A stretch of DNA of 64,000 nucleotides from Lingula anatina (taxonomy: Eukaryota > Brachiopoda > Lingulata > Lingulida > Lingulidae), in the NCBI RefSeq assembly GCF_001039355.2, contig NW_019773515.1:258376-322375 (forward strand). Direction: 5' to 3'. The notes under the pieces were generated by a model. The model was given only the letters and a program-made list of their open reading frames with translations. It did no database searches and was not told where the DNA came from. Positions 34,346 to 47,473 of the stretch are shown here, piece after piece. Position numbers and translations under genes: made by a program. How positions within the stretch are numbered: the stretch's first letter is position 1; every line of letters begins with the position of its first letter.

Positions 34346-36583
34346 CAATAATAATAATAACATGATTGCAATCAATAAGTGGAATTCAAGAGAACACTTA
34401 CAATGGCAGGACATGTCCAAGAGGACAAGAGGCTCTGATGAAGCCCGGCATCCCAGGACCACATCAAGGGCCTCAAAATAGGGGAAGTACTCTTCCCCCA
34501 TCACTCCCTAAGTGCGTATTTATGTTTTCTGTATTTTTGTTTTAGGTTTTTAATTTTTACTCTGCAGCTTTAGTCGTCCTTGTTGATGTTGTGTTTCTGG
34601 ATAAAAGGAAAGGAGTACTTAATATTCAGTAAATAAGCTTTATGCATGCCCAATGTATTAGTAATACTGCAAATTAATGTAGTGGCAATTAGCCAGTTGA
34701 AGCTGAAAATTTCTTGTAAATGACTGCAGTGTAAACGGGGTATTTGTTTATAACTATTCACACATTACCAAAATAAATGTTACTGCACGCTTCCTATGCA
34801 ATGTCCATTGTGATCAATGTATACAGATAAAAATTTGTCAAAACTGCAGCTTGTTTCATTGCTGATGCTGTGCAGAACCTCTCAACAGATGAGATACAAT
34901 AGCCACAAACTACTACCATAGACATCTATTAATGAATGAACTTCAGATTCTTACTAATTGTAGTGCCTTTACGCATGATTTGGTTCTGGAACCAAGTCCA
35001 TAGCACAACATGTTTAAAACAGCCGGGCCTACACTGAGTCAGTTCTGCTAGTTATCCTTCTCATCATCCAAAACTTAATACTCTTGTTCCAGATACCCCA
35101 CATTTCCCCAACTATCTCCAAATGCATTTAATTTTAATTTATTGAAACCAACCTTCTAAATCCAGTNTAATAATAATAATAACATGATTGCAATCAATAA
35201 GTGGAATTCAAGAGATCACTTACAATGGCAGGACATGTCCAAGAGGACAAGAGGCTCTGATGAAGCCCGGCATCCCAGGACCACATCAAGGGCCTCAAAA
35301 TAGGGGAAGTACTCTTCCCCCATCACTCCCGCACCACTCTTCCTAAGTGCGTATTTATGTTTTCTGTATTTTTGTTTTAGGTTTTTAATTTGTACTCTGC
35401 AGCTTTAGTCGTCCTTGTTGATGTTGTGTTTCTGGATAAAAGGAAAGGAGTACTTAATATTCAATAAATAAGCTTTATGCATGCCCAATGTATTAGTAAT
35501 ACTGCAAATTAATGTAGTGACAATTAGCCAGTTGAAGCTGAAAAGTTCTTGTAAATGACTGCAGTGTAAACGGGGTATTTGTTTATAACTATTCACACAT
35601 TACCAAAATAAATGTTACTGCACACTTCCTATGCAATGTCCATTGTGATCAACGTATACAGATAAAAATTTGTCAAAACTGCAGCTTGTTTCATTGCTGA
35701 TGCTGTGCAGAACCTCTCAACAGATGAGATACAATAGAGAGTTTTGGCAAGGCCTTCCGTATGACGTGTAACGTATAGTTCAATACGTAATACGTTTTAC
35801 GTATGCAAGAAAGCTAGCAGTGGTTTTGGCAGGTCTCACTCCGTATGCGTTTTTTTTTTAATATTATTTTTATTTATATTATATATAAATATTATAATAT
35901 TTGGATTCTTTTTAGATAGATGAATAATTAAGATGTTGAATGGAATGTGTTATTTACGTCAATTGATGCCGCAGATCCTGTTGTTTATGAAAAAATCAAC
36001 TTAAATTGAATTTGATACTACTACGGACGACTGATTGACTGGCGGTTTTTCCAGCTGTTTTCACAGGGTATTTCTACCGACAGCGTCTAAAAGTGATTCA
36101 GTGGAATCTTAACACCCTATATATTCCTCTGCAGTGTGTTAAACTTGAAAGAAATAAGCGTAAATCTATTAAATTCGATACGTTTCTTACCTACGTGTAA
36201 TCACCGATTCATACGTAGTGTCGTATGACTTATGACTTGTCCTTGAGAAAAACTACGCACAAAGTGATGACGTCGCACGTTATACGTCGTACGGAAGGCC
36301 TTGCCAAAACTCTCTATTAGCCACAAACTACTACCATGGACATCTGTTAATGAATGAACTTCAGATTCTTACTAATTGTAGTGCCTTTACGCATGATTTG
36401 GTTCTGGAACCAAGTCCATAGCACAACATGTTTAAAACAGCCGGGCCTACACTGAGTCAGTTCTGCTAGTTATCCTTCTCATCATCCAAAACTTAATACT
36501 CTTGTTCCAGATACCCCACATTTCCCCAACTATCTCCAAATGCATTTAATTTTAATTTATTGAAACCAACCTTCGAAATTCAG
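34346..36583. repeat. 820-bp duplication across an N (assembly join)
   Basis: Bases 34346-35166 recur as 35168-36583 with a few substitutions and one 578-bp insertion in the second copy (35737-36314). The single N at 35167 lies exactly at the boundary. I read no gene in it; the small - strand ORF starting MNSYKQIPRLHCSHLQE occurs in both copies but matches nothing I know. Confidence 0.85.
35737..36314. repeat. 578-bp TIR element present in only one of two copies
   Basis: The left end GAGAGTTTTGGCAAGGCCTT and the right end are inverted repeats over about 37 bp. The corresponding site in the first copy (near 34905) is uninterrupted (ATACAATAGCC), so this is an insertion. No ORF is present. The target duplication is unclear, perhaps TA. 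Confidence 0.8.
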
Positions 36584-36758
36584 TAGCAAATCCCGCATGA
36601 ATGACAGGGTTTGCTCTTCTGCATTTCTTTTCTTGGTGCCTTCTGGTGACCACTTGATGTCAAATAGACTTTCTACTAACGATGCTGTGAGCACCTCGGG
36701 CTCATATACGAAAGCCTTTTTCATCACATTTGGATACTGTCTGATTGAATCTAAAACT
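36557..36758 (-). pseudogene. G2E3-like HECT exon, third copy
   Basis: The frame encodes VGVLDSIRQYPNVMKKAF, YEPEVLTASLVESLFDIKWS and PEGTKKRNAEEQ, then FMRDLLLNFEG. It is more intact than the copy at 28967-29137 because the LVESL segment has no stop. Its upstream end is cut by the small repeat at 36759. Confidence 0.65.
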
Positions 36759-36900
36759 CCAACGGCCGATTTCATAAAGGAGGTTTAAAGTTAAACCTGG
36801 TCTAAAGTGAGTTTACACCAGGTTTTGGGATTGCCTGCATTTCATAAAGGAGGTTTTAGTATTGGACCAGTGGTCTAGTAAAACCTGGCTTAACATCATA
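36759..36900. repeat. Small repeat inserted in the HECT exon
   Basis: The motif ATTTCATAAAGGAGGTTT appears twice 75 bp apart, with AAACCTGG segments in both orientations, giving a foldable structure. It interrupts a HECT exon on its left side. Confidence 0.5.
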
Positions 36901-36963
36901 GTAAACCTTTTTTGTTTATGGCATCAACTGTGATTGTGGTTTCATCTTCCTCACAGTTGATTA

Positions 36964-37560
36964 TTATTTTAGCTCTGGAGTGCATCTCAAAATGCCTCTC
37001 TCGGGAAATGCACTGGTCAATCGGGTGACCACTTCATCAAGGAGAGTTGAGCTATCTTTCTGGAAGGCATCTCTGTGTTTAGGAGAATCCTTTAATTCGT
37101 GTGGCTTATACAACACAAACTCTGATGCCTCTTTTGGGATAATTTCCTCTATCTGTTTACTGTATGGTCCTGGAGCTGTATGTAACAACTGGACAGCTAC
37201 AACTGCTGCATCCAGTTGGGGCCTGAGCTGACCATATGTAACACTCTCTTTTTGCATTAAAAGAGACAGGACTCCAATAATACCAATCACATCAGCCAGG
37301 AAATGAGTCATTCTTACAAATCTCACTGTGGTCATCTGTGTTAGCACTCCTTGCAATAGGGCACGCCCTTCACTGACCCTTTCCATGGAAACTGTGCTCA
37401 GAGCAGAGAGCACAGCCCCTATGCACCCAGTGAGTGCCTGAACACTATCAGTTAAGGATTACCAGCGGGTAAAAAAACACCTGGTTTATCTTTCTGGCCT
37501 TCTCTTCATGAAGTTCCTTGCTTGTCTCTAGTGCTCTAGTGAACCTATATCAAAAAGGGA
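36964..37560 (-). pseudogene. hAT-derived (KIAA1586/ZNF862-like) coding fragment
   Basis: The - strand encodes LETSKELHEEKARKIN, then R-W-stop-S-L-T-D-S-V-Q-A, CIGAVLSALSTVSMERVS, FVRMTHFLADVIGIIGVLSL and LRPQLDAAVVAVQLL. The TRWLS-like block followed by a helical HFLxDxxxxxxxLSxxxQ region is typical of the middle of TTF-type hAT transposases and their domesticated relatives. The TAA replacing a residue in the TRWLS block shows it is non-functional. Confidence 0.6.
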
Positions 37561-38670
37561 GAATGAACAACATTTGAACTAAAAAACTGAACTATAGTTT
37601 GCATTAGATCTGTAAAGCAAAACTATGGAACACTACCTGTTCAGCACCCCTGGCATAGTAAAAAGTAAAATACATTCAGACTTATAAAATGAAAACATAA
37701 CAACAAAGACTTTTCAATTTTTTTAACTTAAATGCAACTAAATAACACAATGCTAACTAAAAAGTAACATTGCAGCAAATGTAACTCTAATGCAAAGAAC
37801 AGACATACACAAAGCAAAAATTTTCTGTCTGACTAAAATGTCCTTTTGTTTTGCATAAAAAAGTTGGACTTTAAGAGTGGGCATTTTCTTTTACCCATCT
37901 AATAATATTACATAACACTAAACGGTATAAATACCCCCACTCTATAATTATGCAGTGCAGGTAACATAAAACTTCAAAACGTCACACCTTGAAAATAACA
38001 ATTTGAACACAATAGACAGCTGTACTGAAATGAGTTTCTTTCCATGTTCAGCTTTTTTTACAAAAAACAAAATAGTCAATTTAGTGTCATTTTTATGATC
38101 AACTAAGGTAATTGTTGAGACGGGTAAAATTCAGTTTTCAATGTCCAATTTGCTTCATTCTGTGACTGAACACAGTGACTGATTAAATCTGACAAACTGA
38201 AATGATGGGGTTTTTTTTCCATTTTTGACTCTTATTACATCTGTGTTTGTACATAAAAATACATTTGATACATGTCTTGTGTCCAACACTTAGGTCTCCT
38301 GGGTCTCCCCTTTAGTTTTCTGAATCTGGAAAGCAAATGTACATGAATTTGTCATTTCCCTATTTTAATACATGTACATATAAATTTATATTAAGGATAT
38401 AAAATTGGGCAAGATATTGGAATGGCATTGTGGGAATACATGATCTTTACATCAGTATTATCAATATACATTATTAGAACTTACATGAAAAGCTAACAGA
38501 TATTTCAGGCATTGAAATATAAATTTATCAGCAATATGATAACTCAGTAAACTTGTTGCTATTTACATTTTGTTCCCATTTATCAAGGAATGCACTGAAA
38601 ATTTTGCATAGCGGGTATCCTATGACAGTATTATGTCTGGGTCATGCTGTAACAATCAGTATGAGTAATG
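37561..38670. other. AT-rich spacer
   Basis: This stretch lies 3' of the multi-OB gene on the - strand. I see no ORF with family similarity, no RNA gene and no clear repeat boundary. Confidence 0.5.
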
Positions 38671-41600
38671 TCATTTGTCACATTCCTCTACTTCGTCACT
38701 GTCATAAAGAATGTGGATTTGTTGAATCACTCTTTCTGATGATTTTAAATATTTCACAAAGAATTTGGCAGGAATCAGCTCCCACATCCTTGCAAATAGA
38801 TCCTCATTAGTTTCTTTTTTTAAAGTGTACTTAACACCATCTTCAGTGAGAATGGTACAGATATCCCTGCAAGATAAGAATGCATCATTTGTCATGTGAC
38901 TTTTTTTATGTAACAGTAATATTTGAATTTGCTCAGATGTCAAAATTATAATTAGCAAGCAATATATATATATATGAGCAATATATGTTCTACATCAGCA
39001 AATACACAAACATAATATATTACATCTGGTACATACAAGTTAAATATCATGTAAACTTACCCTTTTTTGTTTATGGCATCAACTGTGATTGTGGTTTCAT
39101 CTTCCTCACATCATCATCAGTGCTCTTCGTCCCGTGTGGGACATAAGGCCACAGTCACTTCTTTCCATTTGGCCCTGTCTCTGGCTACGTGCTGGGCCCA
39201 TCTTCCTCACAGTTGATTATTATTTTAGTTTCAGGAGTGCATCTCAGTGTAATTGTGTTGTGATATTCTTGTGTTACGACGTTTTTGACATCATGACTTC
39301 ACAACCACTTTTGACATCTTCAATTTTTCTGATATCTTCTTGCCAAAATTTAACACTGATGGCAGAGTGTGTGGCCTCATTCTTTAGTGTTAGTTCTCTT
39401 CTGGCCCAATTCTCAACTGTGCTCAGAGTACCTTGTACCACAACAAGCCAAATGGATTTGCCCTTGTTTTTTGCTTTGTTTTGTTCTGTTTTTCTGAGCT
39501 TGTGCTTTTCAGTATAAACTGTTCAATATCTGAGATTCAATACTTAAATTTTTGGTCTTGGACCTCTGCCCTGAGCTGTGTCTACATAATTTGCTACTCC
39601 GAGAGCAATTATTTGCGCCTTTTATTATTTGTCTTTCAATATCAGTGGCCTGGCTTTTGCTACGTTCCAACGGTTAGCCACTCCGGGAACAATATATGTG
39701 CCTTTAAATATGTCTTTCAATATATATGCCTTTCAATATATGCGTCCTGGCTTATGTTACGTCCCAACGGATCGCCACTCTGGGAACACCTCTGTTTGGA
39801 ACAGAGTTCTTGTTGCAGACCCGAATGTAGGTCTACAATCAACAGTCTTTTCAGACCGTGCACTGGAACTGGTGTCTCGTCAACAACCAAGAACCAGGAA
39901 ACCCGACTGTTGGGCTCTGCGCCAGTGATCACTGCCAGTGAAAATTGAAAGATTTATAGTAGTCATATATCTGTTAAAAAATGTAAAAGTGTAAGCATGA
40001 TGGCAATTTAGCTGTAGATAAATACTCACATGACTAATGGGTGAAGTAATTCCAGTGCATTTATTTTTAAGATAGGAAAAGAAAGAAAGAAGAGACTAAA
40101 ACAAACTAATATATAACTATTTGGCTGCGTTCACACGTAAAATTAAAAAAATCTATTCGTGGTATCTAGTGATCACGGTCTGCGCTTTAACCAGTGACGC
40201 CATGGGGTGTGCAGGGCACAGATTGTGAGCACTAGATATGCTAATGGATTTTGGAATATGGATTTTGCATGTGTTGTCTTAAAATGTAAAGTTACATTTT
40301 TAACACTGTAAGATCAAAGAAATGCCTTTGACAAACTCTACAATAACTGCACTGCTGTGGAAAGGCATTTTTCATACACTGAACTACATGAAAAATAGGT
40401 TGAACAATTTACTGATTTAAACTTAAAACTTGTGACGATAATATCATATGTACATAGTAGCAAGGCTGACTTGTTAAACATTTTACTTCAACATCAAAAG
40501 TGTAACTATAACTAAACTATGAAAAAGTTATAAAACTAAGCTATATAATAATAAAATTAATTAAAATTTTTTTTAACAATGTAAGTTAAAAGAAATGCCT
40601 TCAAGAAACTCAATACATATGGACTATAATGTAGAAAGGCAATTTTAATACTCTTTACTAGATGAAAAAAATCTTGAACAATTAGCAGAAGTACTGATTG
40701 AAACTTAAAAACCCTGAACGAGTTTTAGATAATATCATATGTAATAGACATTATCTAAAGTACACTTACAACCAAAGTGAGGCAAAATTATAATAAACAA
40801 AAAAAAGAAAAGAAAAACATCAGACAATGAGAATACCAATATTGAGCAGTAAAAAAAGTCAGCATTAAGACAAAAATAATGTGCAGCTTGTATATTATAC
40901 TTTTATCAGCATTACATATGTGACTCTTAGAATATAAAGCAAATAAAAATAAATAAATAAAACTACTGTAAATGTTTACTGATTGTGTTGATTTTAGTTA
41001 GCAACCTGTTTCTTTACCAAATAAGTCTACTTATTACATTGGTAGTGAAATAAGAATATGGTTTGGCAGGTGTAGACACCAATTTTGTGCTGAAAAAAAA
41101 TAAGTATGAGTGTTTTAGACCCCATAGTAGACACGAAAAAGATCTTTGAAATATCATTTTAAACTATAGAAGGGATAGAATTTATATAACTGAAAATTTT
41201 GTTGTTGATATTTCCATTAAAGCAACAGAAATTATAAGAAATTATTGACACACGAAAGTATTTCATGTAGAATTTGCTCATGTGCTTAAGTACTAAATTT
41301 TGAACTGTAAAAATTTGTGGTGAAGTTTACCAAAAAGGCACCCAAGTGTTTTATGAGAATTTTGTTCATTTGCTTAAACAATAATATTTGATATAACTGA
41401 TTTTTGGTTGAAACAATATAATATTACAATAAAAAAGAAAGCAAGCTTACCATAATGCTATTTCAAACAGAGGTACCTGGCTATGGTATGGTGAGCTGGC
41501 TTAGAGAGGTATCTGGCTCTGGCATGGTAGGCTGGCTTATGTTTGAAGGTTTTATATCTGTGTAATTTATTAAAAGCTAATATAAGTTACAGTTATATGC

Positions 41601-44600
41601 ATAACAGTAACAAGAGGTAATGTCATTTGTTATATGCTAAGATAATGTTTGTGTCATATTAATGAACATTGAAGATGATAAAAAAAATGGAAAACTCTGA
41701 GTGAGGCTTTAAAATCTTTATGTAACAGTACATGATCATAGTTTGAAAATTTAAAAAAAATGTAGGATTTCATGTATATTTTAACAGTTTTTTTTCACAG
41801 CACTGCCAAGGAGGCAGAGGACTGGATCAATAGCTGTGTATGTATGCTCATATTACGTTGTTGTTTCAGTTAGCGTCTCATAATATTAAGTTATTAAAAT
41901 AAGGAAAGTTATTAATTTTGATTATAGTATTTATAGTATATGGTATGGCATGATGGGAGGTTAAAATTTTAGCAATTACCCTGTATTGCTACATCTGTTA
42001 TTTGTCCTTCAGTGATTGCGCAAGTGATATTCATTGGTAGGGTTGTGCTTATTTCATCCTCTGATGGGTGGGCCCATATTTTTCTTGCTTCTTCCAAAGA
42101 CATATTTAATTCCTGTTCTTCTTCAGTAAAGAAGAGGAAGCCTTGAGTTGTCTGGTCACGACTGACCCCCAGTAACTTGCTGGCTTTCTCTATGCGGACA
42201 CTTTCTTGAATCTGGAATAATAATGAAATAAGTAAAAATATATTTAATTATAACAGAGAAAGCTATTCTATGTAAGTTAGTAATGGTTTTTAGTGGTCTC
42301 AGTAATAATGTTTTTCTATGAAGCATGACATGTATATGTGGGTGACCTGTGTGTGGACTTTTGTTTTAATCTGTAATGCTTGTATAATGTTGATGTTTTC
42401 TTGAAAAACAGTATAGGAAATTATCAGCATTATTTTAAAAACAGTTAAAGAGGAAAGATGTTCAATGTGTGGTTACCTGTACGTTTTCTGGTGAATTGAC
42501 ATGGCATACCAGTTGGTTTTCATATGTATTGAAGTGGAGGTTGCCTTCAACTGACAAACGACTTCCCAGTTTAATTGGGGATGTAGTTGCTGTTCTCCAC
42601 AAATTGACCGTTAAAGAGCCTGTGGCATCTGTAACTGTCATTTGGTTTAGTGCTGTTGCCTCATTTTTTACAATGACCTCTTTGGTCTCCATTTGTTAAA
42701 GAGAAATAAATAAAGGTTGGAATTTTATTAGAATTTTGAAAAAACTGCAGGAGTTGTATGAAAGGATATTTAGTTTGTATAGAAATGTGACATTAAATAC
42801 AGTGGACTTGTTAAATGTGCAGTAATGAATAGCTTTTAGATTTTTTTATGATACATTAAATATGTTTAATAGAATAAACCTAACTTAAATAATTAGTAAT
42901 ATCTTTGTTACTGTTCCTGAAAATAAGGCCCTGGTACATCCTCTTTGAAACATATCCTTTACTTCTCTTACTGTTCTTTCCATTGGTTTCACCATTTGCT
43001 GAGCCAGGGCTTTTATCTTATCAGGAATAACAGATGTGCATGTGGTTCTGCAAGAAAGGAAATTGAATAAGTTCATTAATTTTAAAAACAAGCATAAGGC
43101 TTCAGGACCATGAGAGTTCACACTTTGAAAATGCCAGAATGAGAAAAATGAAAATTTCACACAAAACTGCATGAATTCAATAATAAATGATAACCCAATT
43201 GAGCTGGCTTTCTAATTTGAACTGCATGCCAATCCTCAAAATCATACTTGTAAGTTAAAAATAATAATAAGTAACATAGTTTTCTTTTCATAATGTTTGT
43301 AGTAGCAGCGCAAAATAATTTTTGTTGATGTATCATTACATAATAAATTACAGAATAATTATCACCAATTTTTTTATTGGCTATAAATAGCATGGACATG
43401 TAGAAATTTTGATTACCATTCGGCTTTATATCCATGGGAGCTCTGAGTCCCACAATAAATATGCCAACATGATAAAAATGAATATTTCACTAAAATGTAT
43501 AACTTCAGAAAAAGAAGCCAATTAGACTGCTTTTCCAACTCAGGCTGCATTGTAATTGATGTAATTTACTTTGTATATAAATATATAAGTTATTTTGATA
43601 ATAGTTTTGAAACTGTAATGATTGGATAAAATGGAAACATGTTCCATCTTTACCTGCTTTGACGATCTTGTCCTCACTAATTGAGGCATGTATTTTCATG
43701 GGCAATTCAGTCGTTATGCCTTCCTCGCTGGTAATTAGAAAGAGTCCCTCAGTAATTTCTTTCTTCATTGCTGTTTCCCCGTCTAACTCTTCAGTTAGGA
43801 AGAGGAAATTCCCATCATCATAGGAGGAAAGAGCAATCAGTGTCAGTTGTTTATCCACATCCATGTTTGGTTGTATCTGAAATGAACAAAGAAGACATAC
43901 CTAAAACAATGTATTCATTAGTTATTATATAAAACATTTAATTGTAGTAAAATTACAGGTCTAATGACAGTGTTGGCCTGGGTACAATATATGTATTCTT
44001 GCTTGTTGGGATGAATACATGCATGTATGGTTTATATTCAAGTTTTAAGTATGGAAGCACATTTTTAAAATGTAAAAGACATTAAAACACTGAGATGTGT
44101 TTGATAATTTTTGGCATCATGTTTGTTGGTTTTAACACTGAAAGTTTCTAAATTGCATGAAAATATTAATGATGAGAACAATGTAAGTTGCAAGGAGGGC
44201 AATTTTTTGTGTGAAATGAACTGAATTTTGGTGCACTTTTAAACAGATTTTAGAACATGACTACCTAGTAATGTGAAGTAGGTATTGGCATCTTTGCATG
44301 GTTTAATTCAATTGATATAGTATTAATTTTTAATGGATGGATATACATGTCAGTGATGTGGAATTGTTTAATTGAAATAACTTCCTCAACATATAAAGAC
44401 TGTTTAGTATGGATTACAAAAAAAAAAAAAACAGTTGTTACCTCCACATCTTTTGGATTGTTAATGTGGCATACAAGGCGTTTTTCAAATGAATTTAAAT
44501 TTATACTGCCAGGGAATTCTGCAGAACTGCCGACCTTGACCGGAGAAGATGAGGCATCACGCCACAAGTTTACAGGGATGGAGTGGGTTCCATCTTCTAC

Positions 44601-44671
44601 TATGACGGTAGTCATTTTGGTGGCTAGTCCTTTGACCATAAGGATATCCACGCCCAACATCGGCTTTGAAT
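38671..44671 (-). CDS. Unnamed multi-exon gene with repeated OB-fold-like cassettes (partial 5')
   Basis: Exons on the - strand: 44442-44671 (OB1), 43654-43876 (A1), 42477-42679 (OB2), 41980-42211 (B), about 39061-39480 (OB3) and terminal 38671-38866, with GT donors and AG acceptors. OB exons enter in phase 1 and leave in phase 0; A/B exons enter in phase 0 and leave in phase 1, so each OB+A pair is a symmetric cassette. OB motifs: VTDATGSLTVNLWR with KLGSRLSVEGNLHF, VEDGTHSIPVNLWRDA, and HSAISVKFWQEDI with TPETKIIIN. This strand pattern is that of RPA-type single-strand DNA-binding OB folds. The terminal exon ends ILYDSDEVEECDK-stop. OB3 has a LINE insertion and a frameshift. The 5' end is not seen. 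Host RPA-like gene or Helitron-borne RPA are both possible. Confidence 0.55.
39111..39198 (-). mobile_element. 88-bp LINE 3' end with 13-bp target duplication
   Basis: On the - strand this encodes VARDRAKWKEVTVALCPTRD followed by EEH-stop and a TGATGATGA tail, the typical last residues and tail of an L2/CR1- or Nimb-like LINE polymerase. CATCTTCCTCACA at 39098-39110 is repeated exactly at 39199-39211. The related sequence at 36.9 kb has the uninterrupted site. The insertion splits the third OB-like exon. Confidence 0.8.
42903..43047 (-). pseudogene. Exon C, copy 1 (donor lost)
   Basis: After CTTGCAG the exon encodes TTCTSVIPDKIKALAQQMVK, PMERTVREVKDMFQRGCT and RALFSGTVTK. The same exon at 48391-48535 ends in a GTATGA donor; here the sequence reads ATATTA, so the donor is destroyed. 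Its phase does not fit between A1 and OB2, so it probably belongs to a different, HECT-associated transcript (see the fused copy at 28838-28966). Confidence 0.5.
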
Positions 44672-47473
44672 CTAAAACGTCAGTGAGTTCTCACTTTAAA
44701 ATCTTCTGGCTTCCTTGACCAGTGTTTCTAGGGCGGAAATGAATTCTATGGACAACAGCCTGGTCCTGCTCATGGCATCTGCACTCGAGATGACATGTCG
44801 GATATCCATCTTCAGGTGCTCTGCCAGTTGTTTTTGATAGGCCTGGGTCTGGCACGTGTTTTGATCGAGCTTTTCCTTTAGCTCCCTGAAGTTCGCTCGC
44901 AGGTGATTGGTTCTCCTCTTGTGTCACCTGCGCCAGTTTCTTGTTTATTCCATCTTCCATTCTGGCTAGCTTCGTTGCAGTGAAATCAGCCAGTTCTGTT
45001 GTGTCCCCGTCCCACCGTCGCTTGCCGAGCGGTAGTTCTGGCTTTCATANTTTCTGATCTTGGACCTCTGCCCTGAGCTGTGTCTACATAATTTGCTACT
45101 CCGAGAGCAATTATTTGCGCCTTTTATTATTTGTCTTTCAATATCAGTGGCCTGGCTTTTGCTACGTTCCAACGGTTAGCCACTCCGGGAACAATATATG
45201 TGCCTTTAAATATGTCTTTCAATATATATGCCTTTCAATATATGCGTCCTGGCTTATGTTACGTCCCAACGGATCGCCACTCTGGGAACACCTCTGTTTG
45301 GAACAGAGTTCTTGTTGCAGACCCGAATGTAGGTCTACAATCAACAGTCTTTTCAGACCGTGCACTGCAACTGGTGTCTCATCAACAACCAAGAACCAGG
45401 AAACCCGACTGTTGGGCTCTGCGCCAGTGATCACTGCCAGTGAAAATTGAAAGATTTATAGTAGTCATATATCTGTTAAAAAATGTAAAAGTGTAAGCAT
45501 GATGGCAATTTAGTTGTAGATAAATACTCACATGACTAATGAGTGAAGTAATTCCAGTGCATTTATTTTTAAGATAGGAAAAGAAAGAAAGAAGAGACTA
45601 AAACAAACTAATATATAACTATTTGGCTGCGTTCACACGTAAAATTAAAAAAATCTATTCGTGGTATCTAGTGATCACGGTCTGCGCTTTAACCAGTGAC
45701 GCCATGGGGTGTGCAGGGCACAGATTGTGAGCACTAGATATGCTAATGGATTTTGGAATATGGATTTTGCATGTGTTGTCTTAAAATGTAAAGTTACATT
45801 TTTAACACTGTAAGATCAAAGAAATGCCTTTGACAAACTCTACAATAACTGCACTGCCGTGGAAAGGCATTTTTCATACACTGAACTACATGAAAAATAG
45901 GTTGAATAGGTTGAACAATTTACTGATTTAAACTTAAAACTTGTGACGATAATATCATATGTACATAGTAGCAAGGCTGACTTGTTAAACATTTTATTTC
46001 AACATCAAAGTGTAACAATAACTAAACTATGAAAAAGTTATAAAACTAAGCTATATAATAATAAAATAAATGAAACATTTTTTAACAATGTAAGTTAAAA
46101 GAAATGCCTTCAAGAAACTCAATACATGTGGACTATAATGTAGAAAGGCAATTTTAATACTCTTAACTAGATGAAAAAATCTTGAACAATTAGCAGAAGT
46201 ACTGATTGAAACTTAAAACCCTGAACAAGTTTTAGATAATATCATATGTAATAGACATTATCTAAAGTACACTTACAACCAAAGTGAGGCAAAATTATAA
46301 TAAACAAAAAAAAAAGAAAAGAAAAGAAAAACATCAGACAATGAGAATACCAATATTGAGCAGTAAAAAAAGTCAGCATTAAGACAAAAATAATGTGCAG
46401 CTTGTATATTATACTTTTATCAGCATTACATATGTGACTCTTAGAATATAAAGCAAATAAAAATAAATAAATAAAACTACTGTAAATGTTTACTGATTGT
46501 GTTGATTTTCGTTAGCAACCTGTTTCTTTACCAAATAAGTCTACTTATTACATTGGTAGTGAAATAAGAATATGGTTTGGCAGGTGTAGACACCAATTTT
46601 GTGCTGAAAAAAAAAAATAAGTATGAGTGTTTGAGACCCCATAGTAGACACGAAAAAGATCTTTGAAATATCATTTTAAACTATAGAAGGGATAGAATTT
46701 ATATAACTGAAAATTTTGTTGTTGATATTAGCAACAGAAATTATAAGAAATTATTGACACACGAAGGTATTTCATGTAGAATTTGCTCATGTGCTTAAGT
46801 ACTAAATTTTGAACTGTAAAAATATGTGGTGAAGTTTACCAAAAAGGCACCCAAGTGTTTTATGAGAATTTTGTTCATTTGCTTAAACAATAATATTTGA
46901 TATAACTGATTTTTGGTTGAAACAATATAATATTACAATAAAAAAGAAAGAAAGCTTACCATAATGCTATTTCAAACAGAGGTACCTGGCCATGGTATGG
47001 TGAGCTGGCTTAGAGAGGTATCTGGCTCTGGCATGGTGGGCTGGCTTATGTTTGAAGGTTTTATATCTGTGTAATTTATTAAAAGCTAATATAAGTTACA
47101 GTTATATGCATAACAGTAACAAGAGGTAATGTCATTTGTTATATGCTAAGATAATGTTTGTGTCATATTAATGAACACTGAAGATAATAAAAAATGGAAA
47201 ACTCTGAGTGAGGCTTTAAAATCATAATGTAACAGTACATGATCATAGTTTGAAAATTTTTTAAAAATGTAGGATTTCATGTATATTTAAACAGTTTTTT
47301 TTCACAGCACTGCCAAGGAGGCAGAGGACTGGATCAATAGCTGTGTATGTATGCTCATATTACGTTGTTGTTTCAGTTAGCATCTCATAATATTAAGTTA
47401 TTAAGATAAGGAAAGTTATTAATTTTGATTATAGTATTTATAGTATATGGTATGGCATGGTTTTAACAATTAC

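Noticed and set aside
39717-39948. ORFs at 39.6-39.95 kb and their duplicates at 45.1-45.45 kb
   Set aside because: They follow short tandem DNA units (CCAACGGATCGCCACTC type), have no family motif and no splice support; treated as non-coding repeat.
42462-42692. ATG at 42692 as a gene start (METKEVIV)
   Set aside because: An acceptor-like AG just downstream gives the phase-1 entry that fits the preceding exon, so this is more likely an internal exon than a separate short gene.
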